Positions 6,642 to 16,100 of a stretch of DNA of 64,000 nt are shown here, piece by piece. Source of the stretch: Clostridia bacterium (GTDB lineage Bacteria > Bacillota > Clostridia > Oscillospirales > CAG-382); the NCBI GenBank assembly GCA_017429165.1, contig JAFRPL010000007.1:1-64000 (forward strand). Direction: 5' to 3'. The notes under the pieces are model-generated. The model was not told the DNA's origin. It did not search any database and saw only the letters and a program-made list of their open reading frames with translations. How positions within the stretch are numbered: position 1 is the first letter of the stretch; the number at the start of each line of letters is the position of its first letter. A program made the translations under genes and the position numbers.

Positions 6642-8261
6642 TTATTCAGGCAGAACGTCGCTGAACATTATAAGGTTCGCGGCGACTTTTTCCTTTTCGG
6701 TAAGGGGCTTGAAAGTGCCGTCGGCGTAAAGGATGTCGAGCGCCATGAGCGCGCAAACGGTATCCACCGGAACGCTGTTGTACGAAACTATAAGATCCTG
6801 CATCTGCGGAGGATAGCGCTTGGCTTCGACAACGGCGCTTTCCAGCGCCAGAGAAGCGGCTTCGTCCAGAAGCCCCGCTTCAGGCGAAGGCAGAGCGTCT
6901 CTGAAAGCGCTTTCCGTGCCTTTGAAAATCGTCACGTTGATCCCGCCGTCTTTACCGACATAGCCGCGTTCGGCAAGTCTGGCAAACTTTTCTTCGTTGA
7001 CTTTTTTATCGGTAAGCTTTCCGGTCATATACTCGTAAAGATATTCGTAATCGGTATAAAGATTGTTTTCCCATCCGCCTTTACGCGAATCATACCGGGT
7101 GTCCAGGGACCACGACGTTACGCCGTATTTGCCCGGGCCGCGCCACATACCGCCGCAGGACACGTAACTGCCGTTGTTTTTCATCTTATATTCCGGATCC
7201 GTGCATTCGCATTCGAGCGACACGCTCGCTATATAATTGCCGCCGTCCGTGGTCTTTATGAAGTATTTCGAACGGTCGGGTCCTTTGTTTTTGCCGGTGC
7301 ATTTATACATCAGCGCATACATCACCGCCGCCGAAACGAAAAGCTGTCTGTTCCCGCCGGGAACGTAGACGTCTTTTACGCTTTCCGCCGCTTTTATGAC
7401 GGCGGGGACGTATTCTTTCACCAACTTTTCGGCGACCTTTTGCTTACGTCCGAGCTGTTGGTCCAGCTGCTCGCGCGAATAAGTGCGCGGTCCGAAACAA
7501 ACGTAAGTGGTGAACCTGTCGCCTTTGGTGCGAACAAGGAATCCGTTGCTTTCGAGAAAATTCACTTTGTCTTCGATAAACACCGGAGTCACGCCGAGTT
7601 CTTCGGCTATTTCGTTAAGATTGCGCGGCTCGATATAGCACGCGTACACTATATTGAGATTGAGCTTATCACTGAGATAATACGAAGCGTCGCGGTTATT
7701 GCCGCCGGGGTTGCCGTCGTGCGCGATCTCACGTGCTTTTACGGGGTTTATCCCCAGAGATCCGATCTTTCTTTCCATTTTCAAACCTTCTTTCAATTCG
7801 TTTCTCGCTTTGTTGAGATGCCACTTGACCGTGCCTTCCGGAAGGTCCAGCCTTGAAGCGATCTCGCGTATGGGTTCGTTTTTGTAGTAAAAACGGAAAA
7901 CGATATCCCTGCGCGACGCCGAAAGGAAAGCGATCTCGCGGCGAAGGCGAATGAGCTCTTCGTCAGCTTCGCCGGTATCGAAACGTTCGTGATACGCGAT
8001 ATCGCCCACCGAATCGATCGAGACGCCCTCGTTTCGCTTGACCGACGCGACGTAACGCGCGTAGGTATGCTCGCAGATACGCCAGACGTAACCTTCAATA
8101 TTGTAAATATCTTCTGCGGCGAGAAGCGACTTGTAAACTTCGGAGGTCATTTCGGACGCAAGTTCTTCGGTCTCGTCGTAGGAAAACGACTTTTTATAAG
8201 CGAAACCGTAGATCTTCTGAAGATATTCCGTTATGATGATATCGGCCTTTTTCTTTTCCAT
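6642..8261 (-). CDS. Sigma-70 family factor with winged-helix and long C-terminal extension
   Basis: This 539-residue protein has at its N-terminus an ECF-type sigma factor: region 2 at about residues 5-90 and region 4 at about 110-170, including the helix-turn-helix IREIASRLDLPEGTVKWHL. A second DNA-binding-like winged helix follows at about 205-265 (LNEIAEELGVTPVFIEDKV). The last 270 residues form an uncharacterised domain with CECTD and CGGMWRGPGKYG segments, possibly a sensor. Core ECF factors are only about 160-200 residues. I chose ATG 8261, which has GGGAGA upstream. The long tail may replace a separate anti-sigma factor, since none is encoded nearby. Target genes are unknown. Confidence 0.78.
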   Translation of the reverse strand: MEKKKADIIITEYLQKIYGFAYKKSFSYDETEELASEMTSEVYKSLLAAEDIYNIEGYVWRICEHTYARYVASVKRNEGVSIDSVGDIAYHERFDTGEADEELIRLRREIAFLSASRRDIVFRFYYKNEPIREIASRLDLPEGTVKWHLNKARNELKEGLKMERKIGSLGINPVKAREIAHDGNPGGNNRDASYYLSDKLNLNIVYACYIEPRNLNEIAEELGVTPVFIEDKVNFLESNGFLVRTKGDRFTTYVCFGPRTYSREQLDQQLGRKQKVAEKLVKEYVPAVIKAAESVKDVYVPGGNRQLFVSAAVMYALMYKCTGKNKGPDRSKYFIKTTDGGNYIASVSLECECTDPEYKMKNNGSYVSCGGMWRGPGKYGVTSWSLDTRYDSRKGGWENNLYTDYEYLYEYMTGKLTDKKVNEEKFARLAERGYVGKDGGINVTIFKGTESAFRDALPSPEAGLLDEAASLALESAVVEAKRYPPQMQDLIVSYNSVPVDTVCALMALDILYADGTFKPLTEKEKVAANLIMFSDVLPE

Positions 8262-8340
8262 TTTTACTTTCTCCCGAGCGCTCTGACAGTAAAGTGCAAA
8301 AAGTTGAAAAAAGGTTGGCAAGTTTTATAACTTTTTATTT

Positions 8341-8364
8341 TTTTGCCGCCGGCGTGTGAAACCG
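8341..8364. terminator. GC-rich inverted repeat between two minus-strand genes
   Basis: TTTTGCCGCCGG and CCGGCGGCAAAA form a 12-bp stem around a short loop, just after the small gene ending at 8390 and before the sigma gene. It is probably a terminator, although the T-run after the stem is clearer on the plus strand. Confidence 0.5.
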
Positions 8365-8389
8365 GCGGCAAAAGTTTTTATACATAATT

Positions 8390-8593
8390 TCAGTCGAGTC
8401 TTATAAGCCCCGACGCGGTGTCTCCGTACGAGATGATGCGTCCGTAAAAATCCGTGGTGGTGTCGCTGGAAGCGTTATAATACCCGAGTATGCGTCCTCC
8501 GAAATCGGTCACGACTTTATCGCCGTTGGACTTTTCTTCAACGTATCCTTTTATCTGCCGCGCAAAATTGCGTATGGTTTTCTTTTCGCTCAT
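8390..8593 (-). CDS. Small repeat protein of unknown function
   Basis: A 67-residue basic-to-neutral protein with two copies of a short motif: DFGGRILGYYNASSDTTT, then DFYGRIISYGDTAS. Small bacterial proteins made of such D-F-x-G-R-I-x-x-Y units are widespread and uncharacterised. There is no signal peptide and no cysteine. The start is ATG 8593 with GGAAAG upstream. It follows the histidine phosphatase gene by 22 nt and is probably the last gene of the 9950-8390 unit. Confidence 0.7.
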   Translation of the reverse strand: MSEKKTIRNFARQIKGYVEEKSNGDKVVTDFGGRILGYYNASSDTTTDFYGRIISYGDTASGLIRLD

Positions 8594-8615
8594 TTTTGTC
8601 GCTTTCCTTTACTTT

Positions 8616-9140
8616 TTATTCTTCCGGCAGCTCGTACCCGATCACGCCGCCGTTGGGGATCTCTTCGCCGGTGAGCGCGAGTATCACGATCCCGTGGCCG
8701 ACGACTATGACGCGCCGGTACGATCCATACTTGCGCAGCACGGCGGTCACGCGCGACCTGATATCCGAAACCGTCTCCCAGTCACGTTCCTCGCCGCGCG
8801 GATATTCGCCGCGGCACGCGAAGAACTCTTTGAGCGCGTTTATCGATTCTACGTCGCTTTTGGGCGCAAAATTCTTATCGGCGCTCCACTCGTGCAGATC
8901 GGTCTCGATCGCTATAGGGGCGCCGAGCGCTTTGGAAAGTATCGCCGCCGAATGCACCGCCCGCGTATAAGGCGAGCAAAGGATGATATCCGCGCCCTGC
9001 AGGCGTTCGTCTTTTGCGGCGTTTTCTATCTGCGCAACTCCCTCGTCGCTGAGTTTGCACAGAAACATATCGATACCGCGGTAGAATTTGCTGCCCATTT
9101 CGGCGTCGTCCGCTATTCCGTGCCTTACAAAGTAAAACAT
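8616..9140 (-). CDS. Histidine phosphatase family protein (phosphoglycerate mutase-like)
   Basis: This 174-residue protein belongs to the branch 1 histidine phosphatases. The N-terminal VRHG motif (residues 5-8) carries the phosphorylated His. The second-core Arg is in CSPYTRAVHSA (near 55-65), the acidic residue in LHEWSADKNF (near 83), and the second catalytic His in VVGHGIVILALTG (near 150). The length is close to SixA-type and short phosphatase members, and the substrate is not predictable. AGAGGT precedes the start. It lies 15 nt after the S51 peptidase gene and is probably cotranscribed. Confidence 0.85.
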   Translation of the reverse strand: MFYFVRHGIADDAEMGSKFYRGIDMFLCKLSDEGVAQIENAAKDERLQGADIILCSPYTRAVHSAAILSKALGAPIAIETDLHEWSADKNFAPKSDVESINALKEFFACRGEYPRGEERDWETVSDIRSRVTAVLRKYGSYRRVIVVGHGIVILALTGEEIPNGGVIGYELPEE

Positions 9141-9155
9141 ATTCGTTACCTCTCT

Positions 9156-9950
9156 TCAGCCCATACTCAAAAGCTCGTCAAGCGGTGCGAACGCAGCCGT
9201 CGGTTTGAGCTCTTCTTCGTGCATCACGCCGTCTTTCCAGTACGTGCGCAGAACGTACGGGCGGAATCCCGCGTCTGCGGGAGTCGACGTGATAACGCGG
9301 TATTTTTCGCCTACTAGCTCCACGGCGGCGCAGTTCGAGACCGAAAGCCCCACTTTGTTTATGTATTTAAGGCTTTTTATCTCGCTTTCGCGCTTCCATT
9401 CCGCCTGGCAGTGCGGCGAAAAATAGGCATCGACAAAGCCCAAGCCCGGGATCCGGTTTACTTCTGCATCTTTATATCCGGGAACGTTCGTGTTTCCCAA
9501 AGAAAACCAGCAAATCGCGCCGGCTGATACGCCGCACATGACTTTCCCGGATTCCCACGCGTTTTTGAGAAGCGCGTCAAATCCGGTTTTTCGCCACAGT
9601 TCGATCATGGCAACGGTATCGCCGCCGCCTTCATAAATGACGTCAGCCCAAGCGATGTCGTCTTTCGCCTTTTCATAATCACCCGTGAGTTCCGAGGCTT
9701 TCAGCCATCTGAAATCGCAGCCGTACATACCGTTGTAAACTCTGTGGATCGTCTCGTTATATCTTTTTTCATTCTCGTCTCCAAAGGAGATTTGTGCGTG
9801 TGCAAGAAAGAGAACGCGTGGGTTTTCTTTACCTGACACGCGTATGATCTCCTTGTCTATCTCGGCCAATTCATATGGCAATTTCTCGCCTTTACTGTTG
9901 ATTCTTCCGTTTTCGCCTCCGCCGATAGCTATTATCTTTCTGACCGCCAT
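9156..9950 (-). CDS. S51 family peptidase (dipeptidase E-like)
   Basis: This 264-residue protein has the class I glutamine amidotransferase-like fold of peptidase E. It begins with a glycine-rich turn (AIGGGENG). The segment VIYEGGGDTVAMIELW (near 110) is typical, and the nucleophile elbow GVSAGAICWF (near 140) has Ser where amidotransferases have Cys. A His in YFSPHCQAEWKRE fits the catalytic His. Relatives cleave Asp-X dipeptides or cyanophycin-like substrates; the exact substrate is open. The start at 9950 has AGAGGTG upstream. Confidence 0.83.
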   Translation of the reverse strand: MAVRKIIAIGGGENGRINSKGEKLPYELAEIDKEIIRVSGKENPRVLFLAHAQISFGDENEKRYNETIHRVYNGMYGCDFRWLKASELTGDYEKAKDDIAWADVIYEGGGDTVAMIELWRKTGFDALLKNAWESGKVMCGVSAGAICWFSLGNTNVPGYKDAEVNRIPGLGFVDAYFSPHCQAEWKRESEIKSLKYINKVGLSVSNCAAVELVGEKYRVITSTPADAGFRPYVLRTYWKDGVMHEEELKPTAAFAPLDELLSMG

Positions 9951-9966
9951 AACGCACCTCTTATCT

Positions 9967-10038
9967 TATTATCTCCACACGGTCTTCTGCGCGTTCTTTG
10001 CGGCGGCGTAGCCGAGCGAAAGCGCAAAGCGCGGAGTG
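9967..10038 (-). pseudogene. Duplicate fragment of the nitroreductase 3' end
   Basis: This 72-bp stretch repeats the last part of the nitroreductase gene (11080-11168). Flanks of about 34-38 bp are nearly identical, with one 16-bp internal deletion in this copy. In the nitroreductase frame it still reads TPRFALSLGYAA, then shifts frame and stops after WR. It has no start and no ribosome site. Together with the intact gene it brackets the AT-rich gene at 10102-10947 as a direct repeat. Confidence 0.85.
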
Positions 10039-10101
10039 TCATGTGATTAATTCGCTTTTTCATTAACCCAATATCCCTCCAAATCAGTTTTGCATTATGC
10101 T

Positions 10102-10947
10102 TCACAACTGTTTCTCGACCCTTGTGCATTTTTCATTAAGGAATACATTAATCTCATTGAACATATTAACAAGGTCGTTATATTTTGGATCAGTAACAAT
10201 TCGCGCGTCTAAGAGAACTCTAAAAAGCACTCCCTTGTTCTTCCCACCACGCTTATAAGCGTCAAAGAAAATACATTTGGAAGATGGCATGCAATGAATC
10301 CACTCTTCCTCATGGGAATCGTCATGTTCGCCAATTAAATATGACACAATTACTTTTTGCGTATATAAATCCAAATCGTCTTTGTTTTTATATATAACGT
10401 AATTGCCAAAACCGATTTTTTCGCTTATTCCCCATTTTTCAAAACATACTGGAATGGTCAAAAAACCTCGGTTCGACACAAGCTCATAAACACTATTTGC
10501 AACATGTTCAGCATATGAGGTGTCACACAAATACTCATTCACTTTGTATTCCAATATGTGAATGCAGCGCAAATCGCAAAGATGGTCAAATTCGCGGTCG
10601 CGCCATTTTTGAAGATAATCAGGCCCAACATATAATCGTGAGAGCTTTACGTAAACGAACCCTTCTTTTATTATCTTGCAAATATGATTATATGCCTTTA
10701 TTATTTTTTTCGATTTTACTTCTTTTGACTTTGTCAAAGATAAACACTGGAAATAATCAAATGAAATATAATCAAGCGTATCTCTATAATTGAATTTTAT
10801 ATTGGATTCTGCAATAAAAAGCGATTTTTGATTCAGTTGAGAATGTATTTTCCCATCGCGGTCATATATCGAAAGTTCATTGCTTAAAATATAATCAACT
10901 ATGGGTTGAAGGTCGCTTTCTGTAGCATAAAAATATATTGAACTCAT
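10102..10947 (-). CDS. AT-rich orphan protein, possibly horizontally acquired
   Basis: This 281-residue protein is not recognised. Its gene is markedly more AT-rich than anything around it, with many AAA/ATA/TAT codons, and its protein is rich in Ile, Lys, Asn and Tyr. It has no signal peptide and no membrane segment, so it is probably cytoplasmic. Visible features are an acidic stretch GEHDDSHEEEWIH near 220 and several aromatic-rich segments (FDYFQCL, YVKLSRLYVGPDYL). The start ATG overlaps the stop of a 28-codon reading frame (ATGA). Base composition and the flanking direct repeat point to lateral transfer. A role in conflict or defence is only a guess. Confidence 0.72.
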   Translation of the reverse strand: MSSIYFYATESDLQPIVDYILSNELSIYDRDGKIHSQLNQKSLFIAESNIKFNYRDTLDYISFDYFQCLSLTKSKEVKSKKIIKAYNHICKIIKEGFVYVKLSRLYVGPDYLQKWRDREFDHLCDLRCIHILEYKVNEYLCDTSYAEHVANSVYELVSNRGFLTIPVCFEKWGISEKIGFGNYVIYKNKDDLDLYTQKVIVSYLIGEHDDSHEEEWIHCMPSSKCIFFDAYKRGGKNKGVLFRVLLDARIVTDPKYNDLVNMFNEINVFLNEKCTRVEKQL

Positions 10948-11030
10948 GGCCTCACCTCGGCGTTATATGCGATAAATCTAACTTGATATGGTGTCCCGGC
11001 GGGGCTAGTCGCAATTCTCAAATCATTCAT
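10944..11030 (-). CDS. 28-codon leader-like small ORF coupled to the AT-rich gene
   Basis: ATG 11030 is preceded by GAGGTAAGAGCT, a good ribosome site. The frame encodes a 28-residue peptide (it includes RIATSPAGTPYQV) and ends in an ATGA overlap with the start of the 10947 gene. Its spacing and overlap suggest that it is translated and hands ribosomes on to the next gene. It could also be the tail of a longer lost gene. No homology is recognised. Confidence 0.5.
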   Translation of the reverse strand: MNDLRIATSPAGTPYQVRFIAYNAEVRP

Positions 11031-11077
11031 AGCTCTTACCTCTCGTGCTACCGGAATACCATTTTTGTTAATTTTTA

Positions 11078-11626
11078 TTATATTATCTCCACACGGTCTT
11101 CTGTGCGTTCTTTGCGCGGAGGCAGGGGCGACGCGGCGTAGCCGAGCGAAAGCGCAAAGCGCGGAGTGAACCCCAGAGGCACGCCGAGGCGCGTCTTGAA
11201 TTCCTGCGCCCTTTCGCCTTCGAACGCGCGGCGGAACGACGCTATGTAGCAGCTGCCTATCCCCATTGACCACGCCGCCACCGCCATATTCTGCGTGGCG
11301 TTGGCGCAATCTACGTCGCCGAACTTTTCTGTGTCGTCGGCGGAAACGATTACAGCCATAGGCGCGCCGCGGAAAGTATCCGGCATTTCGCCGCCCGCGG
11401 GCGGAACGGAGCCGTCCTTCAACATTGCTTCGGCGCATTCGGCGGAAATATCGTCGAGCAGGGCGCGGTCGTACACCACGCTGAAGAACCAGGGCTGTCT
11501 GCCCATCGCCGTGGCGGCGAACCTGCCGCATTCGACTATCTGCATAACGTCGTCTTCGGGCGGGAGCACTGACATATAGCTGCGCACGCTGCGCCGCTCG
11601 AGGATGTTCTTTACGGTCTCGTTCAC
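11078..11626 (-). CDS. Nitroreductase family protein (FMN-dependent)
   Basis: This 182-residue protein is a short nitroreductase-like flavoprotein. The N-terminal RRSVRSY segment (near 11-17) is the FMN-phosphate-binding signature, and GRFAATAMGRQPWFF and the late GIGSCYI and FALSLGYAA segments match the family. Such proteins reduce nitro compounds, quinones or other small acceptors with NAD(P)H, and the natural substrate is unknown. The start overlaps the stop of the M32 carboxypeptidase gene by 4 nt, so they are cotranscribed. Its 3' end is duplicated at 9967-10038. The C-terminal 17 residues (from SPLPPRKE) differ from that copy because of a 16-bp indel. Confidence 0.87.
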   Translation of the reverse strand: MNETVKNILERRSVRSYMSVLPPEDDVMQIVECGRFAATAMGRQPWFFSVVYDRALLDDISAECAEAMLKDGSVPPAGGEMPDTFRGAPMAVIVSADDTEKFGDVDCANATQNMAVAAWSMGIGSCYIASFRRAFEGERAQEFKTRLGVPLGFTPRFALSLGYAASPLPPRKERTEDRVEII

Positions 11627-13122
11627 AGTGAATACACCTCGCTGAATTTATTCGTAAGATATTCTACGTAACAATCGGGATCGAATTTTCCGCACACCGA
11701 TTCGAAGAGCTTTCCGGGATCCATCATCCTGCCGTGGCGCCAGATCTTCTGTTCGAACCAGTCGTTTATGCGTTTGATATCGCCGTTTCGGACGGCTTTT
11801 TCAAAATCGAATTCCTTTTGCATTTCGCGCATGTATTGCGCGCCGTACGCGGAACCGATGGCGTATGACGGGAAATAGCCTATATTGCCGTCCGCCCAGT
11901 GCGAATCCTGAAGCACGCCGTGTTTGTCGTCGGGGACGTCCACGCCCAGATATTCCTTATACATACGGTTCCATTCGGCGGGCAGGTCGCGCGCCTTGAG
12001 CTCGCCGTCGAACATCTTCTTTTCGAGCTCGTAACGGATCATAACGTGCAGGCAGTAGGTCAGCTCGTCCGCCTCGGTACGGATGAGCGACGGAGTGGAT
12101 TTGTTGATCATAAGGTAGAAACGATCCTCGTCCACGTCGTCGAGCATGGGCGCGAATTCGCGCTTGAGCCACGGAAAGATGAGCCCGCAAAAACCGCGGC
12201 TGCGGCCTATGACGTTTTCGTAAAACCTGGACTGGCTTTCGTGCATCGCCATAGAGGCGCCGCCGCCCACCGCCGTGAACTGCAGTTCGTCGCCGGTGTG
12301 CAGCTCGTAGAGCGCGTGACCGCCTTCGTGGATGACCGAATAGAGCGACGACGCGACAGCGTCTTCGTGGTAATGCGTGGTGATACGCACGTCGTATTTG
12401 GAAAAATCGGTGGTGAACGGGTGCTCGGTCTCGCCGAGGACGCAGTGTTCCTTATCGATACCTATGAGATCCATCACGTATTCCGAAAAAGCGCGCTGCT
12501 TTTCCACCGGGAAGATGCGTCTGAGCGGAGCGTCGTCGACCTTGTGCGCGTTTTCGCAGACGCGGCGTATGAGCGGCACGAGCTTTTGCCTCAGCGAACC
12601 GAAGAACGCGTCGCAGCTTTCACGCGTCAGACCGCGCTCGTAACCGTCGAGCATGGTGTCGTACGGATGCTTTTGCGGTTCTATGTAAAGCGCTATGCGC
12701 CTGTTTGTGTCGAACATCTTCTGCAGATACGGCTCAAACGACGCAAAGTCGCTTTTTTCTTTTGCCTCGTGCCACACGGCGTCGGATTCCGACTCCAGAC
12801 GGCTGTAGGCGATATATTCATCTTTGGGGATCTTTCTGGTGCGGTCGTAATCGCGGTAAAGCAGTTCGACTTCGCGCGATGTGACTTTATCCAGCGAACC
12901 GATATCCGCTTTCAGCGTTTCGAGCGCTTCGACGATCTCGGGAGACGTGGTGAGCTCGTAGCTCATGCGGGAAAGCTCGCCCAGCGTGTTCGCACGGACC
13001 TGCGCGCTGCCCTTGGGCGCGACGGTCGCGCCGTCGTAGAACAGCATACCCTCGGCGTGCCCCAAAGCAAAGCTCGCAGTCCTGAAAGTTTTAAGTTTTT
13101 CAAGCGCCTGTGCAGTTGTCAT
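11623..13122 (-). CDS. M32 family metallocarboxypeptidase (Taq-type)
   Basis: This 499-residue cytoplasmic zinc carboxypeptidase has the length typical of the family (about 500). The active-site HEGGH (an HExxH motif) is seen in SVIHEGGHALYELHTGD near residues 260-275, and the third zinc ligand is expected in the following AMHESQSRFYEN helix. The DELTYCLHVMIRYELEK and SHWADGNIGYFPSYA blocks are also M32 hallmarks. The enzyme trims C-terminal residues from peptides. The start at 13122 has GGAGG upstream and a strong promoter at 13157-13186. Confidence 0.93.
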   Translation of the reverse strand: MTTAQALEKLKTFRTASFALGHAEGMLFYDGATVAPKGSAQVRANTLGELSRMSYELTTSPEIVEALETLKADIGSLDKVTSREVELLYRDYDRTRKIPKDEYIAYSRLESESDAVWHEAKEKSDFASFEPYLQKMFDTNRRIALYIEPQKHPYDTMLDGYERGLTRESCDAFFGSLRQKLVPLIRRVCENAHKVDDAPLRRIFPVEKQRAFSEYVMDLIGIDKEHCVLGETEHPFTTDFSKYDVRITTHYHEDAVASSLYSVIHEGGHALYELHTGDELQFTAVGGGASMAMHESQSRFYENVIGRSRGFCGLIFPWLKREFAPMLDDVDEDRFYLMINKSTPSLIRTEADELTYCLHVMIRYELEKKMFDGELKARDLPAEWNRMYKEYLGVDVPDDKHGVLQDSHWADGNIGYFPSYAIGSAYGAQYMREMQKEFDFEKAVRNGDIKRINDWFEQKIWRHGRMMDPGKLFESVCGKFDPDCYVEYLTNKFSEVYSL

Positions 13123-13156
13123 TTCATATCCTCCGCGACTGAATATTTACACGGTC

Positions 13157-13186
13157 ATTATACACCACCGCCGTACGGTTTGTCAA
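13157..13186 (-). promoter_or_regulatory. Sigma-A promoter for the carboxypeptidase/nitroreductase unit
   Basis: The minus-strand TTGACA (13186-13181) and TATAAT (13162-13157) are 18 bp apart, both perfect hexamers. The -35 box overlaps the last codons of the upstream glucan synthase gene. Confidence 0.8.
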
Positions 13187-16100
13187 TACGGAGCTTTTAC
13201 GCGCAGCACGTGTTCGCCAGGCGGCAGCGCGAGCGGGAACGCGCAGGGGACGCCGTCGAGTTCGGGCGTTTCGCCGGCGGCGCGCGAAGAGATGATCTTG
13301 AGCTTACAGCCGCCGCGTTCGCAGACAAAAGTGTATTCGCATACCGGCGAGACCGAGATCTTTGAAAAGTTTTCGGAAAGCCTTATACCCATTATGACTT
13401 CGGTCATTATCTTGTAAAACCACGCCGCGCTCCCCGTGTACCAGCTCCAGCCGCCTCTGCCGTCGGGGCAGATATCGGCGGGGATGACGTAGGGTTCGAG
13501 CATATATTTTTCGGGATCGGTATGCCCGGCGGGGGTCACGGCGTTTATCAGGCGCACGGCTTTTTCGTATTCTCCGCAGACGGCAAGACCCCATATCCCC
13601 CACAGCGCGCCGTGAGTGTACTGGCCGCCGTTTTCGCGTATCCCCGGCGGATACGCCGAGACGTAGCCCGCGTCGATGGTTTCGAACGGCGGCGAAAACA
13701 GCTTGAATATCTTCTTTTCTGCGTCGTACAGCTCGCGGTATGCGGCGTTGACCGCGCTCAGCGTTTCGGGCGTTTTCCCCAAAACGACTGCGGCGAACGC
13801 CTGGCTGATGACGTCGATCGCGCATTCGCGGCTTTCTTTGACGCCGAAAAAGCTCCCGTCGTCAAAAGTCCCGCGCGGGAATCTGTCGCCTTTGAAACAG
13901 TTTCTGCCCGCGTCCGCGGCGCGCTCGCACACCGAGCGCAGCACAAAAGCGCTTTTTGCGTCGCCTGTGCGGTCACACACGCGCGCGAACTCACGGGCGG
14001 CGTACGCGAGCAGGAACGTGGTGAAGACCGATTCTCCTCTTCCCTCGCGCCCAACCGCCGAAAAGCCGTCGTTCCAGTCGCAGCTGCCCATAAGCGAAAG
14101 CCCGTGCGCGCCGGTCCTCCCCGCGCAGTAGAGCAGCGCGCGCAGGCAGTGCATATACACGCTTTCGCGTTCCGGCGTGCGTTCGGCTTTTTCGAACCGT
14201 TCGCCCCGTTCCACCGGCGGAGACGAAATATAGGGGATCTTGACTTCGAGCACCGTTTCGTCGCCGGTCTTTTCGACATAATCGGCGACAGCGAGCGGCA
14301 GATACAGCATATCGTCGGAACACGCGGTGCGCGTGCCGGTAAAGCGTTCGGTCTTGAGCCACCAGTGCATCACGTCGCCGCGCATATACTGGTGAGCGGC
14401 GCACCGCAGGATGTGCGCGCGCACGAGATCGGGGCGCGAATAGACTAGACAGAGGCAATCCTGAAGCTGATCGCGGAATCCGTACGCGCCGCCCGTCTGG
14501 TAAAACCCCGTCCTGCCCAGAAACCGCGAAAACGCGGCCTGATACGGCGCAAAATACGCGTATAGCGAATCGGTCACGCCGTTTTGCGTGAACGCCGTCT
14601 GCGGCGGGATAAACGACCGCGCGAACTCGCTCGCTTCTTTGGCAAAATCGCTTATATCGCCGGATCGCAGCGCGGAAACGACGTTGACGGCGCCGGTCTC
14701 GGTCGGGCAGGCGCCCAGGAAAAACGCGACGCGCTGCGCGTTCGCCGCGATACAGACCGAATCGCATGACCCCGCGCTTTCGCCGGTGAGCGCCAGCGTG
14801 CGGTCGGTGAAGATTTCGCATTTCGAAGCGCAAGTCACGAAACAGGTCATGCGTGAGCCGTGTTTTACCGGGACGAAAAATCCCGTGCCGCGTGTGCCGG
14901 GAGCGTAAGCGCCGAATTTCTTTTCCTGCGGCGTGACGCAGAACACCGTTTCGACATTATCGTTTTCGAATTCCGCTTCTATTATTTTGGCCGGCAGCCG
15001 CGGATGGACGAAGGTCCTTACCGTGTAACCCACGCCGCAAATACAGCCGGTGTAACGGGCGACGCCGTCGCGGTATTCCGCGGAAGCGCAGAGCGAAACG
15101 AGGTCGTACAGGTTGCCGCCGCGTTTCATGAGCAGCTCTTCGCCGTAGGCAGGAGCGTACGGATCCTGGTCGAAATACGAGATCCTACCGTCGCGCGCGG
15201 AACCGTAAAACGTGAAGCCGAGCGTCTTTTCGGTGACCAGCGTACCGAGCGCAAAGCCGGACATGACGTACGAACGCGGCAGCGGCGGAGCGCCGGATAC
15301 GAACACGGAAGGCGGCGCGATCTTTTCGCACATCGGCGACACGCTGCCCCTCAGAACGCGCGCACCGGCTCCCGAATAGCCGGCGGACGGACGGAACACC
15401 GAATCGCTTTCGAACCTGAATGCCGAAAACTCCCTTATAAAGCGCAGTTCGCTTTCGTCGAAAAGCGACGAATTCGCCGCGAACACGCCGTATTTTCTGC
15501 CGCAGCAGCGGTCGAGCCCTTCAGCCGAGACGATTTCTTTCACCCATTGTGCGAGCGGCGTTTCGTATCCCGGACGCTCGTGGATGAGAAACAGCAGCTC
15601 GCTTTTATAATAAGCGCCGGCGAGCGAGCGGTACGCTCTGATGAACGACTCCGCCGGTCCGCGGTCTTTGCCGTATACTTCGAGCACGAGCAGCGGACAG
15701 TCGCCCGATACTCCTGCTTTCCACAGCGAAGCGAGGCCGGACGACGGTTTTGCGTTCGCTCCCCTTTCGAACAGACACGCCGAGACCGCCGCGGAGGCGA
15801 GAGCGTCCTCACGCGTTCCGCGCACAGCCGGGATCCCCGCTTTGCGCGCTTCCGCGACCGCGCAGGTCACTTCGCGCAAAGTATAGCCGCAAGCGATGAT
15901 GAATCTTGCGTTCCCCCGCGTTGAAGGTAATACGCGGACAGTGCAGTCGGGGTCTCCGCAGACTTTGACGCCGCCGCGGCATTCGCTCAAAAAAACGCTT
16001 GACATATCGGTGCGCGAATGCGACCGCAGCGACGATCCGCAGACGCCGAATTCCATGGCGGCTTTGACGTCGCCGGACGCCACGCCTATATAGGGATACC

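Noticed and set aside
9932..10129. 65-codon minus-strand frame over the nitroreductase fragment
   Set aside because: It runs out of frame through the duplicated nitroreductase end and is Arg-rich. Its internal ATG at 10062 has a possible ribosome site, but no family pattern is visible.
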